From positions 1 to 20,014 of the forward strand of contig DAHH01000005.1 in NCBI GenBank assembly GCA_002498385.1: a stretch of 20,014 bases of DNA, given 5' to 3'. The position numbers were made by a program, and so were the translations under genes. The DNA comes from Methanobacterium sp. UBA410 (GTDB taxonomy: Archaea; Methanobacteriota; Methanobacteria; Methanobacteriales; Methanobacteriaceae). This document shows positions 1-5,666 of the stretch, piece after piece; within the stretch, counting starts at the first letter, position 1; each line of letters begins with the position of its first letter. The notes under the pieces are model-generated. The model searched no databases. It was not told where the DNA came from and saw only the letters and a program-made list of their open reading frames with translations.

Positions 1-30
1 GCTAAAATCAGACTAATTTAAGATTGAAAT
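1..30 (+). CRISPR. CRISPR repeat copy at the window edge
   Basis: A 30-bp unit starting GCTAAAATCAGACTAATTTA and ending GATTGAAAT. It matches the copy at 1356-1385 at 29 of 30 positions (A for G at position 21). The core AAATCAGAC and the GATTGAAAT end are typical of Methanobacteriales CRISPR repeats. Any array continuing to the left lies outside the window, and no normal spacer follows: the next repeat is 1325 bp away. Confidence 0.75.
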
Positions 31-45
31 CAGAGTGAATGGAAT

Positions 46-390
46 GTGTCAGCATCATCAGGAAATCCAATAAGCTTAGCTAGTGGACCACGTCCACTCA
101 AAACATACAATACTTCTGTCACAGTTTATGCAAATAATGCCGCAATAGGAATCACGCATTATTCTTTTGGAGTTACAAGGGATGATCCATTTCGGAAGGA
201 AGGCGCATTTGTTTCAACAATCCAATTAACTGCCGGAGGTACAAATACAAGTTCGGCTTTTGTTGCGTACTATTGTAATTTAACATCAGAAGGATTTGAT
301 ATCGTGGTTGGGTGTACGGGTGGAGGTTGGACTGGAGCTATAAGGGTAGATATAACTATTAATGGGTTCATTCCTACGATTATTATCTAA
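46..390 (+). CDS. Unknown beta-rich protein immediately after a CRISPR repeat, possibly 5'-truncated
   Basis: A 114-residue frame whose only usable start is GTG at 46, 16 bp after the repeat at 1-30. The frame is closed by stops inside that repeat (TAA at 19, TGA at 25), and no good ribosome binding site is visible, so the 5' end may have been cut off at the repeat junction. There is no signal peptide or membrane segment. The protein alternates short hydrophobic and Thr/Gly/Asn-rich stretches, as in a beta-sandwich or a virion or lectin-like domain, with two cysteines near residues 77 and 89. I recognise no family. It converges with the minus-strand gene at 408-752. It is either a real small gene or a fragment of a larger one. 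Confidence 0.45.
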   Translation: MSASSGNPISLASGPRPLKTYNTSVTVYANNAAIGITHYSFGVTRDDPFRKEGAFVSTIQLTAGGTNTSSAFVAYYCNLTSEGFDIVVGCTGGGWTGAIRVDITINGFIPTIII

Positions 391-407
391 AAAAAGAATT
401 TAAAAAT

Positions 408-752
408 TTAATTAATTAATTCTGACGAATTAGTTGAACGCGGTTTACCTGCTGTTGTCTGTACGGGATTTTGTGGACTTCCTAAAGGTGCGGATGGATC
501 ATAATTTGAACTACTGGATTGTGAATTTGATGAAGAAGCTTGTGAATCAGATGATTGTGAGTCTTTTGAAGGTTCTGATGCGGTACTTGTATTCTGTGAA
601 TTTTGGTCTGTAGTGTTTTGTAAAGTTGTATTTGTCTGATTTACTGTCGTGTTATTCCCCCCTATCGGATTGCTTATATCGGCAGCGACAAAGCCAAAAC
701 CTGCAACGAGGGTTACGGCCACAGCCACTGCAACAATTGTATTAGTTTTCAT
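408..752 (-). CDS. Small secreted or anchored Asn/Ser/Thr-rich protein, paralogue of the gene at 4514
   Basis: The start chosen is ATG at 752, because the encoded MKTNTIVAVAVAVTLVAGF is a typical signal or membrane-anchor segment. An upstream GTG-initiated extension would add 30 residues of unlikely Phe/Lys-rich sequence. The mature part, from about residue 25 to 114, is low-complexity: NNTT, NQTN and Ser/Gln-rich blocks with many potential N-glycosylation sequons. Its first 50 residues align with the protein at 4514-4822 (shared M-K-x-N-T, A-V-A-V, A-D and GNNTT...NQTN...TL patterns), so the two are paralogues. It probably sits at the cell surface, anchored by the N-terminal helix. It lies downstream of the FxLYD-like gene on the same strand, inside the first oversized interval between CRISPR repeats. 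Function unknown. Confidence 0.7.
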   Translation of the reverse strand: MKTNTIVAVAVAVTLVAGFGFVAADISNPIGGNNTTVNQTNTTLQNTTDQNSQNTSTASEPSKDSQSSDSQASSSNSQSSSSNYDPSAPLGSPQNPVQTTAGKPRSTNSSELIN

Positions 753-822
753 AATAGGTACTACGCTTTTGTTACTTATTAATTTTTTGATTTTACAAAA
801 TAAAAAGAAAAAAAGACCTGGG

Positions 823-1215
823 TTAAGATGCTGGAGTTGCACTCAGGACTGTTACTTTTGCGTAAGATATATTTTCACCATTATAATCCACATTGATATT
901 ATAATCAGCGTCTTCTCCAGCTTTTATTCCTGCTACTGTTGTATTTTTTTCATACAAAAGTTTATCATCCTGATTATATCCTTGGATACATAGTTTAACA
1001 TTGTTGTAATCTACGTTGCCATTGTTTTTAAGCATCCCTCCAATTGATAGAGATCCTTGATCTTGAGATACACTAGGAGTATTATCTAACTCAATTGGGA
1101 TGCTGGATGAATTGTTCTTTGTAGATGTTGTTGTACTATTACCAGATGCTGAAAGTACCAATAAAACTATGATGATTAAAACCAAAACCACAATAATTCC
1201 ATCCTTTTTATCCAC
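823..1215 (-). CDS. Membrane-anchored FxLYD-like domain protein
   Basis: The start chosen is GTG at 1215, with GGAGGTG five bases upstream. The open frame extends to 1350 but that part lacks a signal. The 130-residue product begins VDKKDG, followed by a long Ile/Val/Leu membrane anchor (residues 7-23), a Ser/Thr/Asn linker (24-50) and a beta-rich domain (about 55-128). That domain has the layout of FxLYD-type extracytoplasmic domains: GxLKNNGNVDYNNV, then a chain ending in an ExNTTVAGIKAGED-like turn and a last strand. It is probably an exported adhesion or envelope accessory domain outside the membrane. A TATA box lies at 1287-1294. The gene sits wholly between CRISPR repeats 1-30 and 1356-1385. 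The domain call is by pattern and is moderate. Confidence 0.7.
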   Translation of the reverse strand: MDKKDGIIVVLVLIIIVLLVLSASGNSTTTSTKNNSSSIPIELDNTPSVSQDQGSLSIGGMLKNNGNVDYNNVKLCIQGYNQDDKLLYEKNTTVAGIKAGEDADYNINVDYNGENISYAKVTVLSATPAS

Positions 1216-1286
1216 ATTTTCACCTCCTCCAGTACTTGGTAAATATATTCTTATTATTAAGTTTTGATGTTTTAACCTCGCACTTT

Positions 1287-1294
1287 TATTTATA
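1287..1294 (-). promoter_or_regulatory. TATA box of the FxLYD-like gene
   Basis: TATAAATA on the minus strand, about 75 bp before the GTG at 1215. A start site about 25 bp downstream (near 1265) would give a leader of about 50 nt containing the GGAGGTG site. The promoter lies inside the inter-repeat interval, so this gene carries its own promoter. Confidence 0.5.
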
Positions 1295-1355
1295 CATTCA
1301 TTTTTAGACTTTTTTCCAGTAAAGGCTTCCTGAAAAGAAAGGGTACGCACCCACC

Positions 1356-1385
1356 GCTAAAATCAGACTAATTTAGGATTGAAAT
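1356..1385 (+). CRISPR. Complete CRISPR repeat copy inside a gene-bearing region
   Basis: A full 30-bp unit in the same orientation as 1-30 and identical to it except at position 21. It is flanked on both sides by protein genes, not by 35-40-nt spacers: 1325 bp to the repeat on the left and 478 bp to the half-repeat on the right. Confidence 0.85.
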
Positions 1386-1402
1386 ATATAATTTTACTTC
1401 TT

Positions 1403-1678
1403 TTATCCTTCATTTGATGGGTCTGTCCATGCTTCAGATTCGGGGTCAAACTCTGAATAGTCGGAACTCTGATAATCATCGTTTGATATGTCTGGCGTAT
1501 AATTACTACTGCTTATTGGGGTATAATTTTCTGATGCATAATTTACTCCTGAATCCACTTCTTGATTGTCTGATGAACTATAATAGGGATTTATTCCACC
1601 GTTCATTGTTGATATAATTGGAGCAGATAAACAAATTAATAAACCAAAAATGCATCCAATTAAGAAAGCCCTATACAT
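1403..1678 (-). CDS. Small secreted Ser/Asp/Asn/Tyr-rich protein
   Basis: Start ATG at 1678 with a very strong AGGAGGTGG site four bases away. The 91-residue product has a signal or anchor segment (residues 4-24, FLIGCIFGLLICLSAPIIS, containing a cysteine at 9 and another at 17). An acidic, Ser/Tyr/Asn-rich tail follows, with repeated NYTP, SSNYTP and SSDYSEF motifs. It is probably exported. I recognise no family. The start codon overlaps the 3' end of an upstream open frame (1660-1875), an arrangement typical of translationally coupled genes, but that upstream gene is cut off at a CRISPR half-repeat. The gene fills most of the second oversized interval between repeats. Confidence 0.7.
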   Translation of the reverse strand: MYRAFLIGCIFGLLICLSAPIISTMNGGINPYYSSSDNQEVDSGVNYASENYTPISSSNYTPDISNDDYQSSDYSEFDPESEAWTDPSNEG

Positions 1679-1875
1679 GTTTCCACCTCCTTTATACTTC
1701 TGTATTTATTTCTTCTTTTTATATCTTCTGCTATGTCTTCAATCTCTGCAATAATATAATCAATAATATTATACTGTACGTCTAAGAATATGCCTTTTGT
1801 TATAAATGATAATATTTTAGTTGTACCATTCTCTGATAATATAATACCCTTGTCTTCTAAATGGCTAAAATCAGA
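1660..1875 (-). pseudogene. 5'-truncated remnant, C-terminal part of a winged-helix-like protein
   Basis: A 71-codon minus-strand frame with no ATG, GTG or TTG usable at its beginning. It opens after a TAG lying in the CRISPR half-repeat (1876-1878) and ends at TAA 1660-1662, overlapping the start of the secreted-protein gene by 19 bp. The residues HLEDKGIILSENGTTKIL followed by SFITKGIFLDV resemble the wing and C-terminal helix entry of archaeal winged-helix regulators (LExKGII...T.KG). A charged helical tail (EIEDIAEDIKRR) follows. The coding-like composition stops exactly at the half-repeat, so the front of the gene was lost where the repeat begins. The regulator assignment is by motif only. 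Confidence 0.55.
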
Positions 1876-1941
1876 CTATGGGAAGTAGATGGCCAGTACG
1901 GCCAGATCACAGCAAAGCTAAAATCAGACTAATTTAGGATT
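1864..1941 (+). CRISPR. CRISPR array terminus: half-repeat, one spacer, degenerate last repeat
   Basis: Positions 1864-1878 hold the first 15 bases of the repeat (GCTAAAATCAGACTA). A 38-bp putative spacer follows at 1879-1916, relatively GC-rich and containing GGCCAG twice. Positions 1917-1941 then match the first 25 bases of the repeat, after which ATTCT replaces GAAAT. Decay at the 3' end of the last repeat is typical of the leader-distal end, so the leader and any cas genes would lie left of the window. The missing second half of the first repeat suggests a deletion or recombination joint. Confidence 0.75.
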
Positions 1942-2112
1942 ATTCTGTTTCACTTTTATAACAGTATTTAGAAATTAAAAATATTAATCGATGAAATTTC
2001 TTAATTCCAAAATGTTTCATTGTTTTTATAATACTTTAAAATTACAGGAATGTTAAAATGAAACAACAAAGAACCATAGACATGAAAAAGGGGTGCAAGG
2101 GGCTGGACAATT

Positions 2113-2658
2113 GTGATAATGCCCGACAACATCCGAATCGACAGTTTCCCTGGTTTTGCACACATGCATATCCACAGGAAACATCCACACCTTACGATAG
2201 ATGTGCAGGATGCTGAAAAAGTTTACAATATCGTGACAAAACATATGGAGCGCAACGGAAAAGTCGAAGCAGAGAAGCTCGTGGAAGAGCTTGGGCAGGA
2301 AATGAGGGTAACCCTCCGGAGGAAGACAACGGGCAGAGAAATTGTGGCCAGGCTCCAGAGGATCTATGGGTCACGTGAGAGACTCTACAAATGCAAAGAG
2401 GGTAACATGCAGATCTACACGGATCTCAACGATTACACTTACTACACCAGGAACCCTGAAGAAGTTGTGGAGGAAACAAAGACCCTGTTTATGGAAAAAT
2501 CGTGGCTTGATGCTTTGGAACTTGAACTTCTGGATCGTATCAAGCACCAGGAGTCTCTGGAGGAACTTGAGGGGCGGATGGATGGAGATGAGGAGCTGTA
2601 CCAGAAACTTGAGGATCTTAAGCTTAAGGGTTTGATAACCTTCAGGGGAGTATCTTGA
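2113..2658 (+). CDS. Conserved-looking hypothetical cytoplasmic protein
   Basis: A 181-residue soluble protein. The frame is closed upstream by TGA at 2083. GTG at 2113 has AGGGG about 10 bases upstream, and the alternative ATG at 2119 would remove two residues. Codon use and GC content are markedly higher than in the genes to its left, fitting a resident gene beyond the CRISPR terminus. The N-terminal part (MPDNIRIDSFPGFAHMHIHR) is rich in His and aromatic residues. The rest is highly charged and mostly helical, with coiled-coil-like segments near residues 35-60 and 115-175 (EELEGRMDGDEELYQKLEDL). There is no membrane segment or signal peptide. I recognise no domain. No gene follows in the same direction before 4514, so it appears to be monocistronic. 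Confidence 0.8.
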   Translation: MIMPDNIRIDSFPGFAHMHIHRKHPHLTIDVQDAEKVYNIVTKHMERNGKVEAEKLVEELGQEMRVTLRRKTTGREIVARLQRIYGSRERLYKCKEGNMQIYTDLNDYTYYTRNPEEVVEETKTLFMEKSWLDALELELLDRIKHQESLEELEGRMDGDEELYQKLEDLKLKGLITFRGVS

Positions 2659-3120
2659 AAGAAAATACCGGTTTTAGTTTATGATACGATGAAAATTGAG
2701 GTTTAATCTTCTTCTTAGGGACTTTTCATTGCATGGGTCTGGAAATTTATATTTATTTTATGGAATTGTTTTATAGGGATTTAAATGCCTTTTATTTGTG
2801 GAACGGAGAATGTTCCTGCACGATTTTTTCCAACCTGAAATCCATCCTTAACTATGAGGCTTATTTTTTTAATAAAAGTAATTATTCCAAGTTTAGACCC
2901 AAATTCATACCAATTTCTGGCTAAAAATGGGAGTTACCATTTCTGTTGATGGACGCAGACAAGAAAAATGAAAAAAGTTAAAAATTGATTTTACTGCATA
3001 TTGTAGAAAAGTTGTATTGTAAAGAAGGTAGAAATTTACCTGGAACTGTTTTTTCAGGATATACGCGAATTTTTAAATAAAAAAGGAGATATGATAAAAA
3101 CTCTTTCCAAATTTTAATCC
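2659..3120. other. Intergenic stretch with half of an inverted repeat pair
   Basis: There is no convincing gene. A 63-codon frame at 2733-2924 has no ribosome binding site and reads through the repeat at 2862-2916, so it is treated as chance. T-rich DNA on the minus strand just below 3120 (AGTTTTTATC and a T6 run) may end the transcript of the secreted-protein gene at 3121. Confidence 0.5.
2862..2916 (+). repeat. Left copy of a ~55-bp inverted repeat
   Basis: It aligns with the reverse complement of 5150-5205 over 55-56 bp with about 48 matches and one single-base gap. The best conserved core is TTTAGACCCAAATTCAT followed by CCAATTT. The two copies face each other across 2.2 kb carrying two secreted-protein genes. 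Confidence 0.75.
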
Positions 3121-3936
3121 CTAATCCACAGCTGCCTGAGGACTTTCCGGCTGTGAAAGTATTTCCTGGTAGACAGATGGGAAGAGTGAAGGATTTTTTA
3201 TGGACTGGTTGATTGCATTCCTTTCCTGCTGGCTTAAAGTGGTGTATGCAAGGGTACCGTTTAGGTAAGCCTCCTGGAGCTGCTGGTAATTTGCCAGTTC
3301 GTACTTTGCAAATGGACTGTTGAAGTACGGGAAGAGCAGTCCCTTAACAGTGAAGTAGTAAGCTGCAAAACGGCCGTACTGCTTCCAGCATATGTAGTAA
3401 TAGAGTGGAAAACCGCATCCCGGGTTGATAACTGGGTTGCCGTCCCTGGCACTTCCATGCCAGACCATTGGAATTGGTCCTGTCTGGCCGTGTTCAATTG
3501 CTTCTGTTCTCACAGCAGCCATTGCATCGTCGTAGTTGTCGTAGATCTGACCATCTATCTTGAACTTCCACGTGCCGTCTGGAACGCCAAACAGGAAGTA
3601 TTGCAGTGCCTGGCCCCAGTTTATCTCGGTTGTTGCGCCTTCTGAACTTATGAATGCCATTTCAATTATGTAAACGTCACCGTCCTGGTAACTCTTGTAG
3701 TTTGAACTTCCTGAAAAGTGCAGAACCAGTGCACAGGGGGATCCGCGTTCTTCTGCATAGTTTACAAGGACTTTAGAGTGTGGATGCCCTGGATAAAAGT
3801 CCGGATTCAAAAATTTGACAAATGCATCCCTTCCAAGTGGTTCTACAGGGCCATTTGCACTAATAGCATATGAATAACCGATAATTGCCGCTAAAAATGC
3901 AGCGAGCACTATCAGTACTTTTAATGAGTTTCTCAT
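3121..3936 (-). CDS. Secreted or membrane-anchored protein of unknown function
   Basis: The start chosen is ATG at 3936, with GGAGAT (3942-3947) five bases upstream. A TTG two codons further up overlaps the ribosome binding site and is less likely. The 271-residue product starts with MRNSLKVLIVLAAFLAAIIG, a signal peptide or N-terminal anchor running to about residue 24 (SYAISA). The exported part is rich in aromatic residues (YYYICWKQYGRFAAYYF near 180-196) and has three cysteines (about 68, 173 and 183) that could form a disulfide. A short Ser/Gln/Pro-rich tail ends the protein. No known domain was recognised. A TATA-like TTTAAATA lies at 3975-3982, giving a short leader. It lies between the two inverted 55-bp repeats, divergent from the secreted-protein gene at 4514. 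Confidence 0.8.
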   Translation of the reverse strand: MRNSLKVLIVLAAFLAAIIGYSYAISANGPVEPLGRDAFVKFLNPDFYPGHPHSKVLVNYAEERGSPCALVLHFSGSSNYKSYQDGDVYIIEMAFISSEGATTEINWGQALQYFLFGVPDGTWKFKIDGQIYDNYDDAMAAVRTEAIEHGQTGPIPMVWHGSARDGNPVINPGCGFPLYYYICWKQYGRFAAYYFTVKGLLFPYFNSPFAKYELANYQQLQEAYLNGTLAYTTLSQQERNAINQSIKNPSLFPSVYQEILSQPESPQAAVD

Positions 3937-3974
3937 TTTCAATCTCCATTTACTTTTTATTTTATTAGCTTTGT

Positions 3975-3982
3975 TATTTAAA
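3975..3982 (-). promoter_or_regulatory. TATA box of the secreted-protein gene at 3121-3936
   Basis: TTTAAATA on the minus strand, about 40 bp before the ATG at 3936. It predicts a start site near 3950, just before the GGAGAT ribosome binding site. Confidence 0.4.
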
Positions 3983-4513
3983 CATAATTATTAATCGAGG
4001 GGTAAAAATCTTTTATTTTCCCTAATTTTAGTTAATGAGAAGAATTAACAGTTTTTTCCAGCAGATTCATCCATGAAGCTGATTATAATTTCATTCCTGG
4101 AATTTCATTTCCCTGTTTAGCTCATCATTGGAATGAAGGATGTAGACCTCACAGATCGTGAAAAGTTTTAAAACAATTTACTGGGTGTGGAATTAAATTA
4201 AAGAAGAAAACTCCATTTATAAATTAAACCTGTAAAAAAAATCAACTTTAAGTTTTGAACCCTTGGGCGTGATAAGTTAATAAACTGCACCTCCTGATTT
4301 ATATATCTAAGTTTTTTTTGCCTTGCAAAGTCTCCACAGCTCTGTTTGCTGCATCAAAACATTGGTATGGGTGTCTGTGAAGCATGAGTTATACAGAAAA
4401 CCTGGTTTTCCATGTATATTATTATTAAACTAACTTATACTGAACAAGTTAAAATTAGGCCTTCCTTCGATAGATCATAAAATTAATAGGCGTTGAGGTA
4501 GAGACATTTAAAC
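3983..4513. other. Divergent intergenic region between two secreted-protein genes
   Basis: AT-rich, with no gene that can be supported. TTTATATATC at about 4299-4308 is TATA-like on both strands, and on the minus strand it is followed by AGGAGGTG, but only a 28-codon GTG frame follows, so this is probably decayed. The promoter of the gene at 4514 is likely the TTATAC-type box near 4434-4440. Confidence 0.35.
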
Positions 4514-4822
4514 ATGAAAGTTAACACTCTTGCAGTAGCAGTACTTATAACCCTTTTAATAGGTTTAGTTGTCGTTGTTGCAGATATGAATAAGTTAACA
4601 GGAAATAACACAACAAGCAACCAAACAAACAGCACTTTACATAGCAATACAGGGCATAACGCACAACAGAATACAGCACCAGCATCACCTTCATCTACAG
4701 GTTCCTCAGGTTCACAATCAACAGGTCAAAGTACAGATAATGGAAATGGTAACTCCCAAAGTTCATCCAGTCAACCAGGAAGTTCAAATACAAATCAGTC
4801 ATCAAGCTCTGGAGGAAACTAA
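4514..4822 (+). CDS. Small secreted or anchored Asn/Ser/Thr/Gln-rich protein, paralogue of 408-752
   Basis: ATG at 4514 with a weak GAGGT 14 bases upstream. The 102-residue product starts MKVNTLAVAVLITLLIGLVV (signal or anchor, residues 1-23), then AD. About 78 low-complexity residues follow, made almost entirely of Asn, Ser, Thr, Gln and Gly, including NNTTSNQTNSTL and Ser-Gln runs. The N-terminal half aligns with the protein at 408-752, which lies between CRISPR repeats. The tail is a flexible, sequon-rich stalk likely exposed outside the membrane. Just after the stop, 4859-4888 repeats the 3' end of the gene (4791-4820) with a few changes, a partial tandem duplication. Function unknown. 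Confidence 0.75.
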   Translation: MKVNTLAVAVLITLLIGLVVVVADMNKLTGNNTTSNQTNSTLHSNTGHNAQQNTAPASPSSTGSSGSQSTGQSTDNGNGNSQSSSSQPGSSNTNQSSSSGGN

Positions 4823-4888
4823 AAATAAAAAAGCTAATCATTTGGTAAATTTGGAATACAATTCAGTCATCAAACTATGGAAGAGACA
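4791..4888 (+). repeat. Partial duplication of the 3' end of the secreted-protein gene
   Basis: Positions 4791-4820 (CAAATCAGTCATCAAGCTCT and on) recur at 4859-4888 (CAATTCAGTCATCAAACTAT and on), 68 bp apart, with most bases matching. The first copy is coding and the second lies beyond the stop codon, so the gene was once longer or its end was duplicated. Confidence 0.55.
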
Positions 4889-5536
4889 GTTCAAGCAGGG
4901 GTTGATGAAAACCCTTGAATTTCTTTCAATTTTTCAATAGAATAAGTAGGGAACTCTACTTTCAGCTTAAGGGTCTTATTTAATGGTATTTATTGAGTTA
5001 CGTATAATGGATGTCTTAGATTAAGTCATTGAAAATAGAATCTGCATTGAACGTAGAATCAAAAAAATTCCAGATCAAGGGAACCCTAAAAAAATAGTCT
5101 TTTTTTTATTTTTTAACTAATAACTGTAAACTTTTAAGTATCTGGATGCAAATTGGCATGAATTTGGGTCTAAATCTGGGAAAACTATTTTTATTAAAGA
5201 AAATAATGTTTGTTCTGGGTGGAACCTTTGGTTTTAGTTGTGAACCAGAATATCTACCAAACATTCCACAACTATAAAAAGAAGTTCTGCCTCCATGTCT
5301 AGAAAAAGGAAAACATGTTGATGGAGAAAAAAAGATATCATAGCTCATCTACTCCATCAGCAATGTTTTTTAACTCAAAAAAGCTTAAGCTAAATCCTTA
5401 GAACCTAGTTCTTTATAAAAAAACCTAATTCTTGATCTTATTCAGTTCTTGAGTTTTTCATTTTGTTAATGCAATTTCTAATTTGAAGATGGAAACAATT
5501 CTTTAACAACTTCCTCATTATCTATATTGACTTTGA
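4889..5536. other. Intergenic stretch, no supported gene
   Basis: AT-rich. It contains the right copy of the 55-bp inverted repeat and an A7/T8 block at about 5090-5108 that may act as a terminator. An 80-codon minus-strand frame (5106-5348) has no ribosome binding site and overlaps the repeat. It shares the translated string FRPKF with the frame over the other repeat copy, which is explained by the DNA repeat itself. Confidence 0.4.
5150..5205 (-). repeat. Right copy of the ~55-bp inverted repeat
   Basis: Reverse-complement partner of 2862-2916, at about 86% identity. Together the copies enclose the secreted-protein genes at 3121 and 4514. No transposase lies between them. Confidence 0.75.
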
Positions 5537-5636
5537 GAGTTTCAATGATTAATCCCTAGATTAAAAAAGAGTTTTAATGATTAATTCTATAGAATTAAAA
5601 AGGAGTTTTTGATGATAAATGTTATAAATTAAAGAA
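5537..5636 (+). repeat. Three imperfect tandem repeats in the hisG promoter
   Basis: Units at 5537-5568, 5569-5602 and 5603-5636 (32, 34 and 34 bp). All begin GAGTTT, continue with a (A/T)(A/G)ATGAT(T/A)AAT stretch and end in an A-rich ATTAAA segment. The third unit contains the probable TATA box TTATAAAT (5622-5629), and the second contains CTATAG at the same place. This could be a duplicated promoter or a set of operator copies. Confidence 0.65.
5622..5629 (+). promoter_or_regulatory. TATA box of hisG
   Basis: TTATAAAT, about 41 bp before the chosen hisG start. It predicts a start site near 5648, ten bases before the GGAGG site at 5658-5662. Confidence 0.5.
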
Positions 5637-5666
5637 AATTGTTGAATGTTAAGTTTTGGAGGAAAC

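Noticed and set aside
649..993. 114-codon plus-strand frame over the two minus-strand secreted-protein genes
   Set aside because: Shadow of the better supported minus-strand genes, whose signal peptides and ribosome binding site are clear.
2058..2213. Cysteine-bearing 51-codon ATG frame before and over the gene at 2113
   Set aside because: It overlaps the well-formed gene in another frame and has no good ribosome binding site; the cysteine spacing looks accidental.
5106..5348. 80-codon minus-strand frame sharing FRPKF with the frame at 2733-2924
   Set aside because: The shared residues come from translating the inverted DNA repeat; neither frame has a start signal.
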